This document shows, one piece after another, positions 1 through 5,721 of a stretch of 29,650 bases of DNA (positions within the stretch are counted from its first letter, which is position 1; each line of letters opens with the position of its first letter). The DNA is taken from the NCBI GenBank assembly GCA_035529435.1, contig DATKWS010000101.1, forward strand, positions 1 through 29,650, given 5' to 3'. The stretch comes from DATKWS01 sp035529435 (GTDB lineage: Bacteria > Krumholzibacteriota > Krumholzibacteriia > Krumholzibacteriales > Krumholzibacteriaceae). The notes under the pieces were generated by a model. The model ran no database searches. It worked only from the letters and a program-made list of their open reading frames with translations, and had not been told where the DNA came from. Position numbers and translations under genes: made by a program.

Positions 1-41
1 CAATGTGCTGCCTTACCGGTCCGTTTGTACCACATACGAGG

Positions 42-77
42 AAGCAGGGTCAAGGCATAACCTCCCTGACCCTGCTT
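42..77 (-). terminator. Perfect 11-bp hairpin, possible terminator
   Basis: AAGCAGGGTCA at 42-52 is the exact reverse complement of TGACCCTGCTT at 67-77, with a 14-nt loop. It lies just past the stop of the minus-strand Cys-rich reading frame, where a terminator would sit. No T-run follows on either strand, so an intrinsic terminator is only one possibility. Confidence 0.35.
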
Positions 78-99
78 TCATCCACTGAGTACTACCGAT

Positions 100-357
100 C
101 TACTTTGCCATCTTCTTCAGTTTGCCCCAGCTCGTATGCTCCGTGGCATTGCAGCAGGCGGAATTCTGTGGATCACACGTATGCTCCGGATACCCTTCGC
201 ACGTGATATCGTTGGCGCTGCACGTCGGCCACTCGGTGCACGTGTTCATGCACGTATCCGTGCCGTCGCTGGTCACGGAGCCGTCGAACGTGACGCCGCA
301 GGCCGGCTCTGCATGATACAGTGTATCTTGACCTCCGTCCGTGTGCTGTGGTATACT
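100..357 (-). pseudogene. Cys-rich C-terminal fragment of a secreted protein
   Basis: The minus frame is open from a TGA at 358-360 to a TAG at 100-102 and encodes about 85 residues with no ATG, GTG or TTG near its 5' end. It contains eight cysteines, including a C-x3-C and a C-C pair, with many Thr, Asp and Asn, as in extracellular disulfide-rich modules. It ends with T-S-W-G-K-L-K-K-M-A-K. The tail resembles the end of the neighbouring plus-strand protein (T-W-G-A-I-K at its C terminus). The upstream part of the gene is absent: the divergent gene at 403 begins only 45 bases away. I read this as the 3' remnant of a longer secreted protein. A short protein with an unusual start cannot be excluded. 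Function unknown. Confidence 0.4.
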
Positions 358-402
358 TCATTCAACGAACAGCTCCGTACAACGAGAAAAGAAGGTGTTG
401 CC

Positions 403-759
403 GTGATCACTATGAGGATGTGTATAGCCCCCCTGATGCTGTGCCTGCTCGTGCTCCCGTCGGCTTCGTCGGCCGAACGGATCCTGGTGGAGGCCGAGGA
501 CTACAGCAGCTTCTACAATATATATGGCGGGGATATCTATACCGACGATTACCGCATCTACGGCATCGATTACCCGGGAGAATGGGCCGAATACAATGTG
601 TCCAGCGTCATCGATCTCGGTTCACGCATGGTCGCCGTGAGGGTCTGGGGGGATCTGAACGTACAGTACCACCTCCAGGTATCGGTCACTCCCGAAAACG
701 AGGTCATAGCGCAGACGATCGATGTCTATTTCGTCGGCAAGGGTAGATGCGGATCTTGA
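403..759 (+). CDS. Secreted CBM6-like protein, 5' part before in-frame TGA
   Basis: This frame encodes 118 residues from a GTG at 403, preceded by GAAGG at 391-395 (7-nt spacer). An ATG at 412 is the alternative start but is further from the Shine-Dalgarno. A hydrophobic signal peptide (about residues 4-23, ending A-S-S-A) is followed by V-E-A-E-D-Y, the typical opening of family-6-like carbohydrate-binding beta-sandwich modules. Further on come D-Y-P-G-E-W-A-E-Y and L-N-V-Q-Y, consistent with that fold. The frame meets TGA at 757-759, yet the same frame stays open for another 59 codons that look like the rest of the domain plus a C-terminal tail. The likely cause is a point nonsense mutation or a sequencing error, for example GGA to TGA. 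The product would be exported and may bind glycans; no catalytic domain is visible. Confidence 0.55.
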   Translation: MITMRMCIAPLMLCLLVLPSASSAERILVEAEDYSSFYNIYGGDIYTDDYRIYGIDYPGEWAEYNVSSVIDLGSRMVAVRVWGDLNVQYHLQVSVTPENEVIAQTIDVYFVGKGRCGS

Positions 760-939
760 GGGGCCCAGCCTGTCGACGCCACCGGGAGTGGCGAATTCGG
801 GATGTACGGGCCCTCCTACCGTATCCGCCTGATAACGGTGAGCGGCGGCTACCTCGCCGCGGACTGGCTTGAATTCACCACGGTTACCGCCATCGAGGAA
901 CAGACCTGGGGAGCGATCAAGGCGCAGTTCGGCACATAA
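760..939 (+). pseudogene. 3' part of the CBM6-like gene after the in-frame TGA
   Basis: This is the same reading frame as the upstream segment, starting directly after the TGA at 757-759 and ending at TAA 937-939. It encodes beta-rich sequence (Y-R-I-R-L-I-T-V-S-G-G-Y then A-D-W-L-E-F), which fits the final strands of a carbohydrate-binding sandwich. It closes with E-Q-T-W-G-A-I-K-A-Q-F-G-T. No start codon with a Shine-Dalgarno is evident, so it is probably not translated alone. Selenocysteine insertion is considered and rejected elsewhere in this report. Confidence 0.5.
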
Positions 940-978
940 TCCACCCACCGGACCGGATCGCCGCCCCCGCAACGCGTT

Positions 979-3000
979 CTAGAAATTGGCGAGCCAATAG
1001 ACGCTGTACAGGTGTGTCAGCGTATCGATATCCCGCCGTTCGCCGATCCCTGCAACCGTCTCGTATCCGGAACTCTCGACACGTTGGTACTGGGCCTGCA
1101 CGTACATGTTCCTGTCGAACCGGTACCGCAGGCTGCCCGTCAAGGCCCTGCGGGTGATATCCAACGGCTCGGTACCGTTGTCCTCGGTCCAGTTCCCCCG
1201 GTCGAGCCAGCCGAGGCTCGCGCCGGGACCGCTGTCGAGGTCGATGTCGAACGAGGCGCCGAAAAAGGTCAACTTCTCGGTCCCCTCATCGAGTTCGACC
1301 GCCTCGAGGCTCTTGTAAAACAACGACACCGCGGAGAATTCGCCGGGGAGCGTAATGCGCGACGACACGCGCCACCCTTCCCGGTTCGGCTCATACGAGA
1401 GGGCGGAGAAGGGGGCGTAGAACTCGTCATCGAGCCGGAGGTAATCGAACCGGAGCCGCACCCACCGCGGCTGCTCCAACAGGAGGCCCGCGGTCCCCCC
1501 GCCCCCCTTCAGTTTGATGAAATCGACGCCCGGTTCGATGAAACCGTGACCGCACGCACGGTTCGCCACGATCCATTCACCGACAAGAGAGGTCCATCGC
1601 AGCAGCGGCGCCTCCGCCGAGGCCGAGAGAATCGACGACTCGTACCAGGGCGGTGCAAGACCGTACCCGAGCGCGAGAAAATCGACGGAGCGGCGATTCT
1701 CCCAGCTCCCGACAAAGTGCACCCCGGCCCGCCAGAAGGAGCCGGTCCGCGTATCGTACCGCTGCCACCGGATATCCCCCCCGTAGATCTCGAGCGAGTA
1801 GGCCGTCGGTTCCGCGCCGCCGAAACCGACCTCCATGGCGGTCGACTCGACCGCACGGCGCGGAATCGCATAGAATGCACGCACCGCGAAATCCCCGCGG
1901 CTGTAGTGAGCGGTCCCCCCCTCGAAGAAGAGATCGGGACCCAGTTCCTCGAGGCTCTCGAGCAGGAGCACCCCGGCCGCGGCACCGCACCCGCACCCGG
2001 CGTCGCCGCCCGTGCGCGGATTGTCGTCCCAGTCCCACCGCATCAGGGTGAGCGGGGTCAGGTGGATCGGGTAGTACCCGAATCGCAACATGAATCGCTT
2101 GACGGCGATCTCGACGAATGCACTCCCCCACTCGGAATCGAAGTACTGCGGACCGGACCGGAGCACATCCCTGCCCTCGTTGCTGACGCGCAGCAATCCC
2201 CCGAGTGTGACGTACCGCCCGAGCCGGCGCGTCACCTCGAGCTCGAATCTGAGGAGAAGGTTGTTTCGCGATCTCACCTCCTCGCCGTACGGGCCGACGG
2301 CCCCGTCACCCCGCGAATCGGTGGAGAGAAAGCGGAGACGCTGCGAGCCGCGGAACGCGAATCCCGCTTCACCGGCGGCACGGGCGGTCGTCCCACGCAC
2401 GGGACTGATCCCACCCTCCCCATCCGGCTGCGTTTCCGGCACCGATTCGCCGTGTACGTCCCCGGGAACAGGCACCGGGGCCGCAACCGTCCCGCCGATC
2501 ATCATGCCTTCCATGATGCCTTTGATATTTCCGCGCGGATCCTCGGCGCGCCCGATGATCACGCCGTCATCGCCGACGAGGCATATCGTGAAAACATCGA
2601 GGGGCACGCCGTACGCACGCGCCACCTCCCCCCCCCTGTCCCAGAGTTGCGTAAATGTTATGGCGCCGGCACTCAGGAGGCCCCTCACGCGAAGCGTATT
2701 CTCCTCATCGCCGTTCAGGCCGACGACGGCGATATCCTCCCCGCCGTACTCCAGGTGAAACTCCTCGCATCCGGCGAGCGCCTCGACGCAACGAGGGCAG
2801 TGGCTCTCCCAGAACACGAGAAAAACAGACCGGTGGGTCCGGAACAGCTCGCCGGAACCGCGGAACCCATCACCGGTGAGAAACGGAAGATCGAAACCGG
2901 GCGCCTTCTCGCCCGCCGTGCCGGCGGCCGCCGCCGGGGAAATGCACCACAGCAGCACGAGGATGCCCAAAACCATGCGAACAATGGAACGTTCTCTCAT
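979..3000 (-). CDS. Thioredoxin-like domain fused to outer-membrane beta-barrel
   Basis: The protein has 673 residues from an ATG at 2998-3000 preceded by GAAGGAG (3008-3014, 7-nt spacer). A signal peptide (about residues 1-25, ending A-A-A-A) leads into a TlpA/ResA-type thioredoxin fold (about 30-170) with C-P-R-C at 68-71 and V-F-W-E before it. A Pro/Gly/Glu linker follows (about 172-215). The rest (about 216-673) alternates aromatic and polar residues in short strands and ends in ...Y-W-L-A-N-F. A terminal Phe is the usual signal for Bam-dependent insertion of a beta-barrel. A C-G-C-G pair sits in a predicted loop at 336-339. The expected role is a periplasmic thiol-disulfide or sensing domain tethered to an outer-membrane barrel. 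Redox activity and the barrel are inferred from pattern; the substrate is unknown. The gene is divergent from the MATE exporter. Confidence 0.75.
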   Translation of the reverse strand: MRERSIVRMVLGILVLLWCISPAAAAGTAGEKAPGFDLPFLTGDGFRGSGELFRTHRSVFLVFWESHCPRCVEALAGCEEFHLEYGGEDIAVVGLNGDEENTLRVRGLLSAGAITFTQLWDRGGEVARAYGVPLDVFTICLVGDDGVIIGRAEDPRGNIKGIMEGMMIGGTVAAPVPVPGDVHGESVPETQPDGEGGISPVRGTTARAAGEAGFAFRGSQRLRFLSTDSRGDGAVGPYGEEVRSRNNLLLRFELEVTRRLGRYVTLGGLLRVSNEGRDVLRSGPQYFDSEWGSAFVEIAVKRFMLRFGYYPIHLTPLTLMRWDWDDNPRTGGDAGCGCGAAAGVLLLESLEELGPDLFFEGGTAHYSRGDFAVRAFYAIPRRAVESTAMEVGFGGAEPTAYSLEIYGGDIRWQRYDTRTGSFWRAGVHFVGSWENRRSVDFLALGYGLAPPWYESSILSASAEAPLLRWTSLVGEWIVANRACGHGFIEPGVDFIKLKGGGGTAGLLLEQPRWVRLRFDYLRLDDEFYAPFSALSYEPNREGWRVSSRITLPGEFSAVSLFYKSLEAVELDEGTEKLTFFGASFDIDLDSGPGASLGWLDRGNWTEDNGTEPLDITRRALTGSLRYRFDRNMYVQAQYQRVESSGYETVAGIGERRDIDTLTHLYSVYWLANF

Positions 3001-3141
3001 AGCGCCACTCCTTCCACGCGTTCGCGTGAGGTGCCGGTCCCGGGCGCCCGCTGCGTCCGGCTCTTCCTCGCGTTCGACAGCGCTCCCGCCATCCGGCCGG
3101 CCGGTACCCCCGCAGACCCCCGGTTCTGCGATCGTTCCGCG

Positions 3142-3170
3142 TTGAATGCAGAATGTCCATCCATTATATT
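3142..3170 (+). promoter_or_regulatory. Sigma-70-type promoter for the MATE gene
   Basis: TTGAAT (3142-3147) and TATATT (3165-3170) are separated by exactly 17 nt. They lie about 35 bases upstream of the exporter ATG at 3205, so the predicted leader is short (about 28 nt). Confidence 0.55.
3163..3168 (-). promoter_or_regulatory. Minus-strand -10 box overlapping the divergent promoter
   Basis: On the minus strand 3168-3163 reads TATAAT, a perfect -10 hexamer, with no good -35 upstream. It would serve the thioredoxin-barrel gene with a leader of about 155 nt. It overlaps the plus-strand -10 (3165-3170), so the two promoters would compete for polymerase. Confidence 0.4.
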
Positions 3171-3204
3171 CAAAATTTATGACTTTATAAGGAAAATCTG
3201 GCTT

Positions 3205-4539
3205 ATGCGATTCGACACGAAAATGGGCGGCGAGATCATCCATCTCGCTGCACCGGTGATCGTCGGCATGATCTCGCACACCGTCCTGAACCTGGTGGAT
3301 ACCGCCATGGTGGGACGGCTGGGGGATACGGCGATCGCCGCCGTCGGGCTGGGATCGTTCTTCAGCTTCGTGCTCGTGATGGTGTTCGGCTCGCTCGGTA
3401 TCGGCACGCAGGCGATAACGTCGCGCCGGCTCGGTGAGAAACGGATCGACGAGTTCGGCCGGATCATCCACAATGCATTCCTCCTCGCATTCGCCATCGG
3501 CATGGTAGTGTCCCTGGCCGGATACCCGGCATCTCACTGGATATTTTCACGACTGTCCGGCGAGCCCTCGATCATCCGGGTGGGTACGCCGTACCTACAG
3601 ATCAGAATGCTCGGCGTCTTCGCCATGGTGGTGATCTTCACGATGCGCGGATTCGTGTACGGAATCGCACGACCGCGTATCGACATGGTCGTCTCCGTCA
3701 TGATCAACATGCTCAACATCGTGCTGAACTATATTCTCATATTCGGGCACTGGGGCTTTCCCCGGCTCGAGGTGAGGGGGGCGGCGATCGCCTCGGTCGT
3801 CAGCACGGTGATCGGCCTGTTCGTCTACGCCGTATTCGTCGAGCGGGGCATCCTTCGCAACCTTCCCCGGCGTCCACGCCGCGGCGAGATCTCGGGCGGG
3901 CTCATGGCACAGATCATCCGGATCTCGGCTCCGCGGGCGTTCCAGAGCGTTTCCATCGTCGGATTCGTCATTTTCCTCAGTCTGATCGGCCGCATCGGGG
4001 TGAGAGAGCTCGCGATAAGCACCATCATACACAAGGCCTTCAATTTATCATTCATGCTCGGTCTCGGCGTCGGGACCGCATCCGCCACGCTCGTCGGCCG
4101 GAGCCTGGGGGAAAGAAACGAGAGGCGCGCCGTCCGGTACGGCTGGCACTCGGTGGGTATCGGATCGATCATGATGGGAGTCATCGGGATGCTCTTCATG
4201 TTCTTTCCCCGCGAGATCATGGGGCTCTTCTCCACCCAGCCCGGAACAATCGAACGGGGGGTCCTCCCCTTCCGGCTGCTCGGCGCGTTCCAGCTCCTCG
4301 ACGGCGTAGGGATCGTCCTCTCGCGGACACTCCAGGGAGTCGGCAGTACCCTGTACGTGATGGTCTCCGAGATGATCTGCATCTGGTGCATCCTGATACC
4401 GTACACCTATTTCGCCATCGAGGTCCTGGACGGCGGCATCGTTTCGGCGTGGTGGGGGCTCTTTATTTATATTGCGGCCTTCTCGGCGGCGATGACCTGG
4501 AAATTCCGCGAGGGCGGCTGGATGCATGTCCGGATCTGA
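3205..4539 (+). CDS. MATE family multidrug/metabolite exporter
   Basis: The 444-residue length is typical of MATE transporters, which exchange cations (Na+ or H+) for organic compounds at the inner membrane. The N terminus carries the family pattern: A-A-P-V-I-V-G-M-I-S, then L-V-D-T-A-M-V-G-R-L-G, then G-I-G-T-Q-A-I-T-S-R-R-L-G. About twelve hydrophobic segments follow, with a second-half repeat (G-L-G-V-G-T-A-S-A-T-L-V-G-R-S-L-G) that mirrors the first, as expected for the two-lobed fold. The ATG at 3205 is chosen because AAGGA lies at 3189-3193 and the promoter ends at 3170; the frame stays open far upstream but that part is antisense to the neighbouring gene. An ATG at 3220 is an alternative. 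Substrate cannot be inferred. Confidence 0.9.
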   Translation: MRFDTKMGGEIIHLAAPVIVGMISHTVLNLVDTAMVGRLGDTAIAAVGLGSFFSFVLVMVFGSLGIGTQAITSRRLGEKRIDEFGRIIHNAFLLAFAIGMVVSLAGYPASHWIFSRLSGEPSIIRVGTPYLQIRMLGVFAMVVIFTMRGFVYGIARPRIDMVVSVMINMLNIVLNYILIFGHWGFPRLEVRGAAIASVVSTVIGLFVYAVFVERGILRNLPRRPRRGEISGGLMAQIIRISAPRAFQSVSIVGFVIFLSLIGRIGVRELAISTIIHKAFNLSFMLGLGVGTASATLVGRSLGERNERRAVRYGWHSVGIGSIMMGVIGMLFMFFPREIMGLFSTQPGTIERGVLPFRLLGAFQLLDGVGIVLSRTLQGVGSTLYVMVSEMICIWCILIPYTYFAIEVLDGGIVSAWWGLFIYIAAFSAAMTWKFREGGWMHVRI

Positions 4540-4614
4540 ACACGGTCCGGCCGCTCCGGTGGTGACACGCCGCACAACGTGGCTGGTGCCGGCCGCGGTC
4601 GGTTCAAAAAGTAC

Positions 4615-4660
4615 TTGACCGGCTCCATTTATTATCATATGAGTATATAGAAATATATTA
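4615..4660 (+). promoter_or_regulatory. Promoter and AT-rich dyad upstream of arsR-type gene
   Basis: TTGACC (4615-4620) and TATGAG (4638-4643) are spaced 17 nt. The stretch 4631-4660 is a run of A/T with dyad character (TATCATATGAG... and ...GAAATATATTA), sharply different from the GC-rich surroundings. ArsR/SmtB repressors bind such AT-rich dyads over their own promoters, so autoregulation is likely. A GAGGAAAGGA ribosome-binding stretch lies at 4661-4670. Confidence 0.5.
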
Positions 4661-4682
4661 GAGGAAAGGATACGAACGTACG

Positions 4683-5021
4683 ATGATAGACCAAACATCC
4701 CTCACGATGATCGCCAGGCGACTCAAGGCGATGGCGGACCCCTCCCGGCTGTCCCTTCTTCACGCACTCTGCGGGGGGGAGAGAAACGTGACGGACCTCG
4801 TTACGGAGACGGGGTTTTCACAGGCGAACGTATCCAAGCACCTCAGGGTGCTACGGGAGGAAGAACTCGTGTCTACGCGGCGTGACCGGAACATGGTATA
4901 CTACCGGCTGACGAGCGAGCTTCCCCGGGAGATCTGCGGGCTCATCGGCAGATCCCTCGAGCACCAGGCCCGTACGGAGCGGACGGTGCTGTCACTGTAC
5001 CGGAGGACCATGCATGAATGA
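4683..5021 (+). CDS. ArsR/SmtB-family winged-helix regulator
   Basis: This 112-residue protein has the ArsR fold: L-K-A-M-A-D-P-S-R-L-S-L-L-H-A-L (helices 1-2), V-T-D-L (helix 3), the recognition helix S-Q-A-N-V-S-K-H-L-R-V-L-R-E-E-E-L-V, and a wing with R-R-D-R-N-M-V-Y-Y-R-L. The E-x-C-V-C-D-L metal box of arsenic/cadmium sensors is replaced by E-R-N-V-T-D-L, so it is not a classical metal sensor. Single cysteines remain near residue 30 and in E-I-C-G, and a thiol or redox signal is possible. Its stop overlaps the start of the next small gene by 8 nt, so the two are probably translationally coupled and functionally linked. It probably represses its own operon through the AT-rich dyad. Confidence 0.85.
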   Translation: MIDQTSLTMIARRLKAMADPSRLSLLHALCGGERNVTDLVTETGFSQANVSKHLRVLREEELVSTRRDRNMVYYRLTSELPREICGLIGRSLEHQARTERTVLSLYRRTMHE

Positions 5022-5211
5022 CATCTTCGCCATCATACTGTTCGCCGCTATCTGGTTCGTCCTGATGCGGTTCGTTCTCCCCCGGCTCGGGGTTCCCACC
5101 TGAATGAGCGGCGCCTGCGATGCCGGGGACCGGCACGAACGTGAACCGCGGGACGACGAACGCGTGGACGATCTTCCCGGCTCGGATCAACCGACACACA
5201 GGAAACGGTAG
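5014..5211 (+). CDS. Candidate small membrane selenoprotein (UxxxxC, TGA at codon 30)
   Basis: Starting at ATG 5014 the frame encodes one transmembrane helix (residues 3-22) followed by L-P-R-L-G-V-P-T, a TGA at 5101-5103, then M-S-G-A-C and a hydrophilic tail to TAG 5209-5211. If TGA is read as selenocysteine the product is 65 residues with U30-x4-C35 directly after the membrane helix. The TGA sits where a Cys would complete a C-M-S-G-A-C redox-type motif. A hairpin downstream (5118-5137) has the size, distance and loop G expected of a bacterial SECIS. The gene overlaps the arsR-type gene by 8 nt and precedes an FmdB-like zinc ribbon by 2 nt. The alternative is a 29-residue membrane peptide ending at the TGA. 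I recall similar short peptides ending L-G-V-P/S-T in other genomes, but could not check this. Confidence 0.5.
5118..5137 (+). promoter_or_regulatory. SECIS-like hairpin downstream of the TGA
   Basis: TGCCGG (5121-5126) pairs with CCGGCA (5130-5135) around a GGA loop. The outer CG (5118-5119) pairs with CG (5136-5137), leaving one bulged A at 5120. The loop begins 23 nt after the TGA at 5101-5103 and its first base is G. Bacterial SECIS elements usually have an apical loop of 3-14 nt with a G in its first two positions, lying about 16-37 nt after the UGA. The element would also be read as coding sequence, as is normal in bacteria. Confidence 0.4.
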
Positions 5212-5213
5212 AC

Positions 5214-5384
5214 ATGCCCATATTCGAGTACAGCTGCAACGGGTGCGATAAGACCTTCGAGCTGCTCGTGAAACGATACGACGAAGAGGTACAGTGCCCG
5301 CACTGCGGCTCCCCCGATGTGGAGAAGCTGTTTTCACCATTCGCCCGATCCTGTTCGGGATGCGATTCGTGCGGCAGTACGTGA
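5214..5384 (+). CDS. FmdB-family zinc-ribbon protein
   Basis: This 56-residue protein begins M-P-I-F-E-Y-S-C-N-G-C and continues with V-Q-C-P-H-C-G-S, giving the two CxxC knuckles of the FmdB/CxxC_CxxC_SSSS regulatory-protein family. The P-I-[YF]-E-Y start is diagnostic. The C terminus has the usual extra Cys/Ser run (S-C-S-G-C-D-S-C-G). The family binds zinc; its role is poorly defined and regulatory function is only presumed. It is the third gene after the ArsR-type regulator and the candidate selenoprotein, 2 nt past the latter's TAG, so the three are probably co-transcribed. Confidence 0.8.
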   Translation: MPIFEYSCNGCDKTFELLVKRYDEEVQCPHCGSPDVEKLFSPFARSCSGCDSCGST

Positions 5385-5466
5385 CAGACCTGATGAACCG
5401 CGGCGGTCGGCCGCGGCGCGGGAACCACACCTCGCGGCACGGATCATTTCACCCGAAAACGCGAAT

Positions 5467-5496
5467 AAGCCCGAAAGCGTCACGGCTTCCGGGCTT
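5467..5496 (-). terminator. Hairpin terminator between convergent units
   Basis: AAGCCCGAAAGC (5467-5478) pairs with GCTTCCGGGCTT (5485-5496) over 12 positions with one A/C mismatch and a 6-nt loop. On the minus strand it follows tRNA-Glu and is followed by a TTATTCGCGTTTT stretch. On the plus strand it follows the fmdB-like gene and is followed by AATATTT. It probably serves both converging units. Confidence 0.65.
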
Positions 5497-5502
5497 AATA
5501 TT

Positions 5503-5577
5503 TGGTAGCCCCTAGGGGAGTCGAACCCCTGATTCATGGCTGAGAACCATGCGTCCTAACCACTAGACTAAGGGGCC
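5503..5577 (-). tRNA. tRNA-Glu (anticodon CTC)
   Basis: The minus strand folds as a full cloverleaf with encoded CCA. The acceptor stem is GGCCCCT/AGGGGCT (first pair G-U), and the T loop is GGTTCGACTCC. The anticodon stem is CATGG/CCATG with loop TTCTCAG, placing CTC in the anticodon (plus-strand 5542-5544). It decodes GAG. It lies 10 nt after tRNA-Gln and is probably co-transcribed with gltX. Confidence 0.93.
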
Positions 5578-5587
5578 TGTGCATTCA

Positions 5588-5661
5588 TGGCTGGAGAGGG
5601 AGGATTTGAACCCCCACCGGCTGATCCAGAGTCAGCTGTCCTACCATTAGACGACTCTCCA
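5588..5661 (-). tRNA. tRNA-Gln (anticodon CTG)
   Basis: The minus strand gives a 74-nt cloverleaf with encoded CCA. The acceptor stem is TGGAGAG/CTCTCCA, with the 5' U typical of bacterial tRNA-Gln. The anticodon stem is GCTGA/TCAGC with loop CTCTGGA, so the anticodon is CTG and it reads CAG. It lies 60 nt downstream of gltX on the same strand. Confidence 0.93.
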
Positions 5662-5721
5662 ATAGTATAGGTGAACTTAGTAAAAAACATGGATAAATGC
5701 AACACACTTTCTGTGAATCTT

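Noticed and set aside
757..793. Selenocysteine at the TGA in the CBM6-like gene
   Set aside because: A 6-bp hairpin (777-782 with 788-793, loop CGGGA) lies at a suitable distance, but the TGA sits in a structural beta-sandwich position with no redox motif. A nonsense mutation is simpler.
1012..3204. N-terminal extension of the MATE frame back to 1012
   Set aside because: This is the antisense of the thioredoxin-barrel gene; the MATE family begins at about 3205, where the promoter and a ribosome-binding site fit.
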